A DNA stretch of 21,155 bases from Ophryocystis elektroscirrha (lineage: Eukaryota > Apicomplexa > Conoidasida > Neogregarinorida > Ophryocystidae), in contig JAQIFP010000088.1 of assembly GCA_030141585.1 (NCBI GenBank), positions 39,864-61,018 of the forward strand. Reading direction: 5' to 3'. The position numbers were made by a program, and so were the translations under genes. Positions 1-10,862 of the stretch are shown here, one piece after another (the stretch's first letter is position 1; the number at the start of each line of letters is the position of its first letter). The notes under the pieces were generated by a model that was given only the letters and a program-made list of their open reading frames with translations, did not search any database and was not told the origin of the DNA.

Positions 1-117
1 ATATACATATATACATATATACATATATACATATATACATATATACATATATACATATATACATATATACATATATACATATATACATATATACATATAT
101 ACATATATACATATATA
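1..117. repeat. 8-bp TA-rich microsatellite
   Basis: The window opens inside a near-perfect tandem array of the 8-bp unit atatatac, about 14 copies, ending in a short pure AT run. It lies on the downstream side of the PPPDE gene, probably in one of its later introns or its 3' flank. It codes for nothing convincing. Confidence 0.9.
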
Positions 118-397
118 TATATATATACATATATACATACATGTCTATATAGTCTTCCATAATAATAGCGTATCTAAGTATTACACATAAGTGTATTCTA
201 AATAAAATAATACAATACTTTCCTTATCGATAAATTATTTATCAATATTATTTATAAATATATATATGTATATATATATATATATATAATAATGATGCTA
301 AATGTAATTTATAGTATCAATAAAGTATGAGCCCACATATATGAATTTATGTAAGTATACATTATTTTCTAAATATAGAAAAATTACATTCAATTAC
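118..397. other. Intron or 3' part of the PPPDE gene, no exon recognised
   Basis: The stretch is AT-rich and mostly unique, with a TA run near 258-290. Read on the minus strand it follows the donor of the second PPPDE exon (GTAATT, starting at 397), so it should be the second intron. I searched both strands for the next expected PPPDE segment, which carries the catalytic Cys in an HNCNNF-like context, and did not find it. The rest of the gene therefore probably lies left of the window. Confidence 0.5.
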
Positions 398-591
398 CAT
401 AAAAATACTCATTCCCATATACATGTACACCTGTATGCCAAACTCCTGATATTCTTCTACCCAATATCACTGGTGACCATGTTGCCGCGCTGAAAATCAA
501 AATAAAAAACTGTTTTAACTTACGCCCCTCCAGATATATCATATACTCTTAGTGTAACTGGAAATTTTTCTTTAACTCTTATGCTTTTCAT
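398..591 (-). CDS. PPPDE/DeSI-type thiol peptidase, first two exons (partial)
   Basis: Exons read on the minus strand are 591-524 and 489-398, joined across a 34-nt GT-AG intron (490-523) in matching phase. They give a 54-residue N-terminus starting MKSIRVKEKFPVTLRVYDIS. The segment LRVYDISGG (about residues 14-22) and then GVWHTGVHVYGNEYFYG (38-54) match the start of PPPDE domains, where VxLxVYDLSxG is followed by GIWHTGVVVYGxEYFFGG. His41 in WHTG is the family's catalytic histidine position. The catalytic cysteine exon is outside the window. Members of this family are deSUMOylating or deubiquitinating cysteine isopeptidases, so that role is inferred from the family. The gene diverges from the coiled-coil gene at 807. 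Frame, splice phase and motif agree, so the family call is solid; the substrate is unknown. Confidence 0.87.
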
Positions 592-806
592 AATTTAACG
601 TCTCTTGTTATCAGGTGACGGTTTACATGCTGTGTTTTTAGTTATACATAGTAAAGACTTGAGTTTAGTTAATTTATATACATTATTTCTATAAAATGCA
701 ATTATGTTTGTTAGCTAAATAGAAGCTTTAAATTAAATTACAAAAAATTAATATTTTTTTTTTTTCAATTAATGAGATTAAAAACACAACCCTAATAATT
801 CAGTTG
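592..806. promoter_or_regulatory. Divergent promoter region between the PPPDE and coiled-coil genes
   Basis: Only 215 bp separate the two start codons (ATG at 591 reading left, ATG at 807 reading right). Both promoters and 5' UTRs must lie here or extend into the genes. A T-run lies at about 753-765. No specific factor site can be named. An AG just before the second gene's ATG (802-803) means an upstream noncoding exon is also possible. Confidence 0.5.
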
Positions 807-1784
807 ATGGCATTTTATGGTTTACAGTGGGTGTCTCCTGGGGTGAATAAAATAAAACCGTCGGAAATTGATGAATTAGGTTTAATCAAACTGCAAAAGA
901 CTATTAGGGAGTCTGGCATTTTGCTTGCCGAAACAAAATATAAAAATATATTGAATGACATTGCGTATTGTGAGAATATATTTGATCAAGAAACTTCCTG
1001 GAATGATTATATGATTGATATATTCAAAAATATATCAATAACGGAAAAAGACCTTATAGTACAATTAGTTTCGGAAAGTTTGAATGGGTCTTACGAAAAC
1101 GACCCTCGATTTCATGCATTAACAGACAACCAAAAATACCTCGTTGCGCAATATCAGCAGTAATTATTATATATTCATAATAATTCGTTATACAGATATA
1201 TAGACTATCAAAAAGAACTTGAAAAGCAAAAGAAACGTTTCACTCGATTAACGGGTACTTTTGAGTTAATACAAATCAATAAAGATTTGTGGGAGTACGA
1301 GTATGAATTGGCTTCACAAAGAGCCATAGAAAAAGAAAATCAGAATCAACAAGAAGCTATAGTAATACTTCTTACTATTTATATAACCTTTAGCAACAAA
1401 AAGAAACCATCAAGAAATTAATAGAAAAAATATCTGCGTCTAAACTGTATAATGAAGCTTCTGAAACCATACAGGGCATGAGCCCACATGTAGCTGACGA
1501 CCAAGACGTAAGTATACGTATCTAACAATAAATAACCGACTTAATCTTGTCAATACTAACCTACCATATACTCATATACATATATATATGAGTATTTGAA
1601 AGTAGTAATGTGACAAGATAATGTACTAAATTGTTGTTTGAAATAGGCGGAATTCGTGTTACAAAATTTAAAAGATATAACTCCCGATTCCAAGTTTCTT
1701 GCTGGCGTTAATACTAATGATAAAGATGAAAGGAAAAAAAGACTTTCGAAAGGAGGCATAGACTTTATATTTCAAGGGAATTAA
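807..1784 (+). CDS. Hypothetical coiled-coil protein, four exons, 256 aa
   Basis: Exons are 807-1159, 1196-1361, 1394-1507 and 1647-1784. Introns of 36, 32 and 139 nt are all GT-AG with matching phases, and the total of 257 codons ends in TAA. I do not recognise the family. The N-terminal 110 residues are mixed helical sequence with few charged runs (starting MAFYGLQWVSPGVNKIKPSE). From about residue 118 a Lys/Glu/Gln-rich stretch (YQKELEKQKKRF, then RAIEKENQNQQEAIQQKETI) looks like a coiled coil of some 60 residues or more. The C-terminus is basic, with DERKKRLSKGG before the end. No signal peptide or membrane segment is seen. The ATG at 807 is the first in frame; a TTG directly before it and an AG acceptor-like site leave an upstream exon possible. 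Its stop overlaps the stop of the convergent minus-strand gene. Confidence 0.78.
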
Positions 1785-4700
1785 ATATCGTAGCATAAAT
1801 ATTGTTGCTCATAGCAACCATCAATGCTTGTAGGTCTAAAGTAAGCATTATATAAATAATTATTGGAAAACACAAAAAAATGTATTAATTATTTTCGTAT
1901 TAAACATAGACAACCTAATTTATTATTATTAATTGTGTGTATATAATCATATAGACAAAAATATTAGTAATAAGGCAAGATTGGTATAATTAGTAATTAT
2001 AATTTTTAATATTATTGAATTTTTAATTTTATAAATATTTAAATAGCAATTTTTAGTGATATGGGCTTACCTTATAAGAATGTCGTGCTTGAGATATTGC
2101 AACATCAGCATTCTATGCTTAGTTGTAAACCGAGGATTATTTAAGTCTTTAGAAGAAAAAATAGGATCCAATGACAACTCAGATTGCACATATTTATTAA
2201 ATACATGCATATTAGGCCAAGACCAAATCAATTCAAACATGATTTTTCGCACACTGTTAGGAGTATTGTTAAAATCTTGAAAATCCATAAGTAAACTTGA
2301 AACAGGTTCAGAGTCATTATTTAATGTTGTAATAAGATCTTCGTACGCTGTTAAATTTTCTATATTCACTGCATCCCCCCCTATGCATAATATTTTGCGA
2401 TAATTATCATCTATGAATTTATTGATAACATTCTTTTGTTCGTCTAAAGATAAATCATCATCAAGATACAATCCTGTCCATTCAACCTCTAAAGATTTGG
2501 TTTGTTTATCTTGGGGAGGTACGCTAAATTCACTTTGTTCTGACGCTGAAATTTTGGGACAAGGTATTTGTATAGAAACTGCTATGGGCAAATACTCCAT
2601 AACGTCAAATATGCGGCGACAAAGCTCTCTACCTAATTCGTTGCCATATCTTTCGCAGCAAACTGCTTCAAAACCAAAAGACACGCTAGTAAAAAAATCA
2701 TCATAAGCTCCTCTCAGAAATATAAATCTTGTGGGGTAAAGAACTTTGCATGCCAAAAGTAATACACTTAAATCTACACAGTCTTCTACAGCTATATACG
2801 GTTTAATCCCTCCTACCAATAAATATATATATAAATAATGAAATTCTCACATATAAGAATTGAATTTTATTCATAACTAATACTAATCAAATTAAATAAT
2901 TATTACAGTGCACTATATTCATATTTGATGAAAAAAAATTGATAGTCAAATTTACCTAGTATAACAATAGCTGGGTTGTGACTAGGGTTTGAATCGTCGT
3001 CGTGCTCCGACCCGCGCAAAATAGTTTCTAATCTAGGATGAAGCATTAAATCAGCTATATTATTAATTCCACTCGGAATGAGGGCATCTGCAGCTATATA
3101 TGTTTGGCGATTGATAATTTGTATTTTGCTTTGTTTGACGTACTTTACGGCGGAATCGCAAAGACTTATGAGCATTGGTGCTGGAAGAAGTTTAATTATA
3201 GAATTTCTACAAGATTTATTGGATAATATATTGCTGTTATTTTTACTGAACCACCCAGTTATTTTGACTGTAGTTATAGCTGCTATTACTCTCCGTGCTA
3301 ATTGAAGTTCTTCTATCTTAATAGAGTGGTCTATAACTGAGCTTTCTATGTTATCATCCGTAACAGTCATAGTAGGGATATTGAAGCTAATACGCTTTTC
3401 TGTATTCTTTGACTTTTCCACTAAGCACGAGAATTTGTTTGTAAATGGTTGAGAAGAAAAAGCTTTGTCAGTATTACTATTAGTTTTACAGAGGGGTTGA
3501 GAAAGAGATACATTTTGATTCTTAAATTCCCATAAAGAATCTACTGTCTCTAGTTTATATTTAGAGAACTCATCATTGTCGATAGTTAATGGGTCGATCA
3601 TAAGTTGAGTATTACTGACAATAGTAGAGAAATCATATTTGGTTCTGAATAATAACTCTAAACCTAAAATATCTCGATATTTTACAGCTTTAAGGAAACC
3701 GAAAAAGCATAGAATGTTCTTATTGGGATTAACATTATAAATCTTGATAATTTGCTTGGCGATAGTAGATAGCCAATTCTGTTTTTTTATTATATATAAA
3801 TACTTTATGGGGATTTTCAATATATTCTCTATTTCTAACACTTGATTTTCTTCATCAGAGGTTGTTTGGGACAGATCAGTTACGGAAGAAGAAGTTAACT
3901 TTTTATTGAAAAAACTATACGGTTTGTTAATTCTATACTCAGAACTGCTTTTTGTGGATTCATTCGTTAAAGAGAATTTTTGCTCGTTATTATGCGAATT
4001 AGATCTGATAACAACAGAAGGAGATAAAACATTAGAATCTAAATTAGTCATCCAAGACACTCGACTAGTATTATTTGTGTTATTATTTAACTGGTTGTGT
4101 ATTATATTTTTTTCTGGTAATACACTAGGTTTTTTCGATATCACTTTTTCACTGGGTTTTACGTCGGATATAACACTGTTATTTTCCTTCGTCGAAAATT
4201 TAATTGATTCATATTTAGAGGAATCTTCTTGTATATTAGGTGATTCCTTATTCTTTGAAGGATTATTATTATTTGCAAAAACATATGGCTTTATGGTATC
4301 CATAAATAATTCTCCTAAGCGTTTTGTAGCTGGCTTTATTGTATCATCTATCACAGATTTATTTTTTTCGATAGGTTTATCAGTTTTAATATTATGTGTA
4401 TGTATATATTGTATAGCTTTATGTAAAATAGGACCTACAGGCAAATTAAAGGATTCTTGATTATTCAATAAGTATTTCTTTGTTTTCAAATAATCTATAA
4501 TCACAGAGAGTATTATATTCAGTAATCTTGTTAGTTCGGGTTCTGTCAAATATCCATCTTTATTAAGATTAGCTGTTTGAAATATAGTTTGTAGTCGGAT
4601 AATTGTTATAGGGGGAATTTTACTGTGTATTTTATTTATATATAACTCTTCATTATACGGAAACTCATGGATAGCCTCTGGGGAAGCTGCTAATAAACCA

Positions 4701-5206
4701 CTTATAAAATTGATATTACTGACGTAGCCTTTTTTCTCATTGTCTAAATAATGAAATAAAACACGTTGTTTTGCCATTTCAATACAGGGATATTTTGCAA
4801 GTAGCATAATCAAACTTTCATATGTCAAACCTTCATTAGGCATATTGGGATTTTTTTTCTTTTGCTCGGATAAAGCCTCATGGTAAACACCTTCTAATAT
4901 TGCATATTTTTCTTGCCAACAATATTTGATAATACTTTCTGATAATAAAGCAGGTAACATTTTTGAAGGTTCCCATTTAAACATAACCTTCTTTTCAATA
5001 TTTGGCTTACTATAATTTGTTGATAAACATTTCTGTATGCCAATTTTGTGTAAATCGTAATTTGCGTTTGTAAGACTTGTACCCTTAAGACTATTTGGAA
5101 ACAAATCTGCAGATATCTCTATATTTGAATGATGCATCAAATAATGAGCTGTTTGCGCATCTAAAAGTGGCCCTTTTCTATATAAATTCTCTTCTAAACC
5201 TGACAT
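1781..5206 (-). CDS. EF-hand protein with a C-terminal degenerate PPP phosphatase domain (pseudophosphatase)
   Basis: Exons on the minus strand are 5206-2956, 2812-2071 and 1835-1781. Introns of 143 and 235 nt have clean GTAAAT/AG and GTAAGC/AG ends, and all phases match (1016 codons with TAA). Two EF-hand loops lie at residues 155-166 (DNEKKGYVSNIN, weak, last position Asn) and 213-224 (NLNKDGYLTEPE, nearly canonical). Residues about 270-640 are mostly Ser/Asn/Lys-rich and look disordered, with a helical segment near 450-540. The last third follows the PPP fold: YPTRFIFLRG (776-785), then FGFEAVCCERYG and LCRRIFDVMEYLPIAVSI, a later ELIWSWPN, and finally RPTSIDGCYE. Every metal or catalytic motif is changed: GDxHG reads ADALI (706-710), GDxVDRG reads GGIKPYI (751-757), GNHE reads GAYDD (785-789), HGG reads CPK (835-837), and RAH reads RPT (998-1000). 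The protein also stops before the usual SAPNYC strand. No activity is expected; a Ca2+-sensing scaffold role is inference. The ATG at 5206 follows an in-frame GTG and is the first ATG. Confidence 0.88.
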
Positions 5207-5906
5207 TAACACATTTTTTCTAACTATTAATTTTGTTTGTAATCAATACATTTATGCTCGACTTTCAAAAAAAAAATAATTCATTCAAAAAGTATTTATA
5301 ATCTAATTAATAAAACGTTTGTTAAAGCTCTTAACAAAGACTTTATCATTTATTAAGTTTTTGAATCAAAAATAATCCACTTTGAGTGTATTAAAAAAAA
5401 AAATTAATTTTTCTTATTGAATATGTCAGCATTCAAATCAAAGCTATTTCTTGTGAAGCCTAAATTGCTTTAGTGGTTAAAAGTATATAGCTAAACAAAA
5501 ATGTTTTTTATTTAAGTAACATCGGTCAAATGAAGTTATTTATATAAATTCAAAGCAAGTTTTATCAAAATATGAAAGAATAACTTTATTACACGCGAAT
5601 GAACGCATACAATTTATAATATCTATATGAAGTGCAAAACATGCACACTTTAATTGCATGTAAAATTTTATATATTTATTTTTATAAATATAACTAAAAC
5701 AATTATTTAAACTAATTTTTAATATATTTTTGACAAATTTTATATGTTTGATTTTTTAATAATTGTTTAAAAATGCGGGAGTTCAGTGTAAAAATAAGAA
5801 CACATAAATTTTTAGGATAGAAGTACGAACATGTGAAGTAGATAATTTGTTGAAAAATTAATTGGTTGCTCAAACAACTAATCATTAAAATTTTAAATAA
5901 AATATT
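5207..5906. other. Intergenic spacer between pseudophosphatase start and CTR9 end
   Basis: This is 700 bp of AT-rich, mostly non-repetitive DNA between two genes on the same (minus) strand. It should hold the CTR9 3' UTR and polyadenylation site and the pseudophosphatase promoter. I see no tRNA, no conserved exon and no ORF with convincing codon use. Three TGCA tetramers lie close together at 5633-5658. Poly-A/T runs lie near 5267-5277 and 5391-5402. Confidence 0.7.
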
Positions 5907-8900
5907 TCAGTGATTTTCCGTGGGGACAATAAGAGCAATTTCTTTTTGCTGATCACTAATCAGCGAAAAAAGATCTTGCTTGGCAGCTTCAAGATATTCC
6001 TAAGAAAACATTATTTTTAAACTACAAATACTTCATCAACAACATTTGGGCTTTTAATATTTGCATTCACAGGGTTTTCGTCATCCATTGAGCGAACATT
6101 ATGCAGCTTTTTATTCAAGTTGAAAAATAACTTATCATAAAGCTTTCTGCAACAGGTTAAATATATATCCAGCTTCAAAAAATCTTTTCTACTAATTGCA
6201 ATCATCTATTTTATAATATATCTCTGTATATAATCATTTCAACTATTAACTTTAATAATTATTACTTATTACAATAATCAAACTTTAAAATACATATTTA
6301 AGTTTGTATATTCTCGAATATTATTCTGAAAATACTTTTATACATAATTTATATATATATATGTATACATATATATATAGGCATATTTATTTGTATATAT
6401 ATATATATATGTATATATAAAAGTAGTTATATAGGAATTGATAATTATAGATACATATTATTATTGATGTATATATATATATATATATATGTACATAAAA
6501 GTAAATATGTATATATTTATAAATAAAAATAAGTATTTATATTGGTGTATATATATCTATATGTATGTAGATAAAACTTATAAATATTCATATTTATAGA
6601 TATTTATTATTGTTAAGCTATATATATTCACAGTTAAATGAATGTAAATATATAGATTTATATTTAAAGTTATAAGTATATATATACATATATATATATG
6701 TGTATATATAATAGAATCTATATAGAAATCCATGATTATAGATTGTTATAAATATTGGTATATATATATGTAAATAGTTATATAAATAACATATATATAC
6801 GATTATGTATACATATGGATGTGTTTTGCTCAAGAGATTTTAAGATGCAGATTTTACCTTTGCAATACAATGAAGTTTTTACAATTAGGTATATATTGAA
6901 TCTCATCAACTAAGTTGTCATCTAATGTTTTGAGAAACATAAAAATACGAAGATATTACTTGTCACGTCTGTTTTGGATTGATATGATTTTACAAATTCA
7001 AACAGATGAATGTGAAGGCTTTTAATCTGTTTCAAATCCTCCTCAAATACTCTTTGGATATAAGCCTACAAAGATCTATACGTAAGCCATATTTCAGCAT
7101 ATTGCTATTAAGGGATTTGCCAGTATGTGTTAATTTAGCTTTAATAAAGAAGTATGATATAATTACAAATGTCTTGCAATATATGATTATAGATGGTATA
7201 CATGTGTTTATACACGGAAATAGTTTGCGTTATATTGATGATAATATTTAAATTGATTACTATGTATATATGTATATGTATATATATATGTATATATATA
7301 TGTATATATATATGTATATATATATGTATATATGTATGTATATAGTTATGTATATATATGTAAATATATTCTAGTATGCATAATTTAGATATATTTTTAT
7401 GCATTATTTATTCTTCTAGCTGTTCTTACGGGTTGCGTTTTTTGGGAGAATTTGGATATTATAGATTTAGATAAACACTGCATCAGATTATATGGTATTA
7501 TAAAACTGCCTGGAAATTGTTCATAGGCAGACTCTAAAATCTCAACGGCACTGCTAAAACGCTGAAAACCAATAAAAGTAAAATATAAATAATGCTGCAA
7601 ATACAAACAGACATACGAGTACGTATTATTATGTTTATTTCCTATTATGTAAATCATCAAATTAGTAATATATATTGATACTAATTTCTAATACTTTTAG
7701 TAATTGTAATAACCATTTTTTAAATACTCATCATGAATAATATGAATGTTAATATATAAATAGAAATTTACATATATATACATGTATATATACGTATCTA
7801 TATATACGTAAATATATATATTCATATAAGTCTATATACATACATATACATCTACATATATATGTATGTATATTTCTAGTTATATACAAATATATATATG
7901 CATCCTATAAATATTAATATATATAAAATTGTGTATAATTTTCTATAAAAATATATATTTATAGATTTTTTTATATTTTTATATAAAAAAATACAAATTG
8001 ATAATTATAAAGAGATATACTGACAAACTATTAATTGCAACCTATAAGTTAATAAAGCTAATAATTTTACACAAATGTCGTGAAGAAATCTAGAGAGATG
8101 AAGATAGACATTTTTCCAATCAGGCTTCAAAGCTATCAACAGTTCAAATTGCTTAATAGCTTTAGCAGTTTTTTTGAGATCAAGATTGTTTACATTTTTT
8201 CCTGAATCAAAGAAGTCAAATAACATTTAAGTGAAATATGTTCAAAATAGAGAGCTCTGTTAAGCGCAAATACTGTAAGTCTGAGTTTTTTTTTAAGTCA
8301 TACTTAGAGTATTTTGAAATACAATTATTTTTGAAGACGAGCTAGGTATCAACTTATCTATATTCAGTATGAATAATTTTTTATCGAGTGATACAATATT
8401 ATGTCGAGCGCAAACCTGGTATCATAGAGGGGTTTTCATTAATAGCTTGGGAAGAGTATAAAAAAGCTAAATTGAATCTAATATTCAATTCAGCTTTAAA
8501 AATGGGACTATTCCAAAACATGTCGGGTTTGTCTGAAGGAAATACCCATTCTTGATTGTCGTTGAAGTCCGCAGAGTCCGATATGTCGATCTTACAGCAA
8601 TTTAATAAAGATTCTAAAGCTTCCCCGCTAGACGCCTTAACATAACCAATCAATTATTTATTTTCATAAAAATATGGTATCAACAATAATTAGTAATACT
8701 TTATTACATAAAGCTTATTAATTTACAAATATCACTAGCAAAAGGTACGAAAATTATATACTATATTTTATAACACTGTCTAGTATACTACATATCATAA
8801 TATCATTATATTATTATTGATATATTTAGTTATATTATTAAATATTTAATAATTATTACTAGTATTATTAATAATAGCATTTATATAATAATCGATATAG

Positions 8901-10828
8901 TTATAAAAATGAATAATTAAATAACTATTAATACTATTATAATTTTATTATTAATATAATATTCGTTACATTTATTCATATAATTAGTAATATTAGTATT
9001 ATCAATAATATTAGTATTTATACTTATAAATCTATACTTGTATATATATAATTATAAAAATTATTAATTTTATAACTAATAGTTATAATAATAAATACTA
9101 TTATAATACAATTATTTATATAATCATTATAAATATTATTTTCAATACTATAATATTATTAGTATAAATACTATTAATAATAGTATTATTTATAAAATCA
9201 TAGATAAAATTATTAATAATATAACTAATATTTCAAATTTTAATGTTATATATATATATATATTATTAATTATAAATATATTATCAATTATAAATATATT
9301 ATTGATTATAAATATATTATTCATTATATAACTAATGTGAATTACAATAAATAATAGTATTTATTATTTATATTATATATATATATATAAACTTTAAATC
9401 ATGATGAATATTAACGTAAAATACCTGTTGCATATACTTATGTGAAATGATGACAGAGTATGCATGAGACGCAAACCAATTTTTAGGATCTAAAGTAAGA
9501 GCCTTCTTAAAATAATGTATTGCATAGTTTAATTCATCAAGAACAGCTTTTTTGTAGTATTTGAATTTCTTTAAGAGACTGTAAGCAATGATTTATTAAG
9601 TTTTTTCTTACAACATAGCGTATTGGTAATAAACCATGCCCATAGATAAATAAATTCTTATATTTTGATGTCCCGACTTGAGGACATGTTGCATGGCTTT
9701 TATAGCTTTCGGAAACTTTTCCTCTTCACAATACGCTTGGGCCTTTTTGATTAATAAATCCAAAGAAATTATTTACCAAATGCATTATTATTTCCAAAGC
9801 TATGTTTTTATTGGTACAAGTTGCTTTTTGATACCACCTTTTCAGAGAAAAATAGTTTTTACTATTTAAGTAAATAATAGCGACTTGAATCCACGGTAAA
9901 TCCCAAAAACTGTACTTAGCTATATACACATGTATTCGAATATTATTTTACCAGCTAGCTTTTTAAATTTATATATTGAGTCATCTATGTTATTTAACTT
10001 ATAATCCACATATGCTGAATTCCAATGTATTATTACCTGTTATAATCCTTAAAATTAATACATTTGAGTAATGCTTATTTATTATACTGCATAGCTTTAA
10101 TTAAAGAATGAATAACTATAAAAATATTAATTGTTTATGATAGTGATAGCTAAAGCTACATATAAACAATATTAAGCATATATTATAAATAATTTTTGTA
10201 TATATTATATTTACTAATAAATACTATATGTATTAAATATATACTAAATTATAATATATACAGTCAATAACATGTAAATTATATATAGTGTTCAAATTAT
10301 ATACATACTATATGTAATATATGTACCATATGTATTATTTATCTTAAATATACTATATCTCTTATATATACTAAATATTATATATATACTATATATCTTA
10401 TATACATTATATATCTTATATATATTATATATTTTTGGAAATATATAATTTATATATATTATATAATTTATATATATTATATAATTTATATATATTAAAT
10501 ATTTTATATATACTAAATATCTTATACACACTGTAAGTTTATTATTTATACTATATGTAACATATGTATTATTTATCTTAAATATACTATATATCTTATA
10601 TATACTTTATATTAAATATATATACTATATATTATATATATAAATCATATATAATGTATAATTCATATATAGTGAATATCTTATACAAAATTTGTGTCTT
10701 AAATATAATATAAATTTTATATATACTAAATATTTTATATATATATATATATATATATTTACTATATATCTCATATATACTATAGATATTATATATCTTA
10801 TATATGTTATATATTTTGAATATACTAT

Positions 10829-10862
<34 letters not shown>

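Noticed and set aside
3906..4460. 184-aa plus-strand ORF
   Set aside because: It is antisense to the Ser/Asn/Lys-rich linker of the pseudophosphatase gene; the hydrophobic Leu/Phe composition is what that linker gives in reverse.
5460..5520. tRNA-like stretch in the spacer
   Set aside because: A short gttaaaag-like element was noticed, but no acceptor stem or paired arms could be built.
6017..6205. A separate small gene starting at the ATG at 6205 and ending at 5907 (about 90 aa)
   Set aside because: The segment fits the C-terminal part of CTR9 ([15 protein letters not shown]) and an in-phase acceptor lies just inside the ATG, joining it to exon 24. It is treated as CTR9 exons 25-26.
7082..7185. 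Possible extra CTR9 exon on the minus strand (open frame with [16 protein letters not shown])
   Set aside because: It has no donor that would return to the exon 23 frame except one leaving a 16-nt intron, and CTR9 similarity joins exon 22 directly to exon 23.
7006..7251. 81-aa plus-strand ORF
   Set aside because: It is antisense to CTR9 exon 23 and part of intron 22, with no family resemblance.
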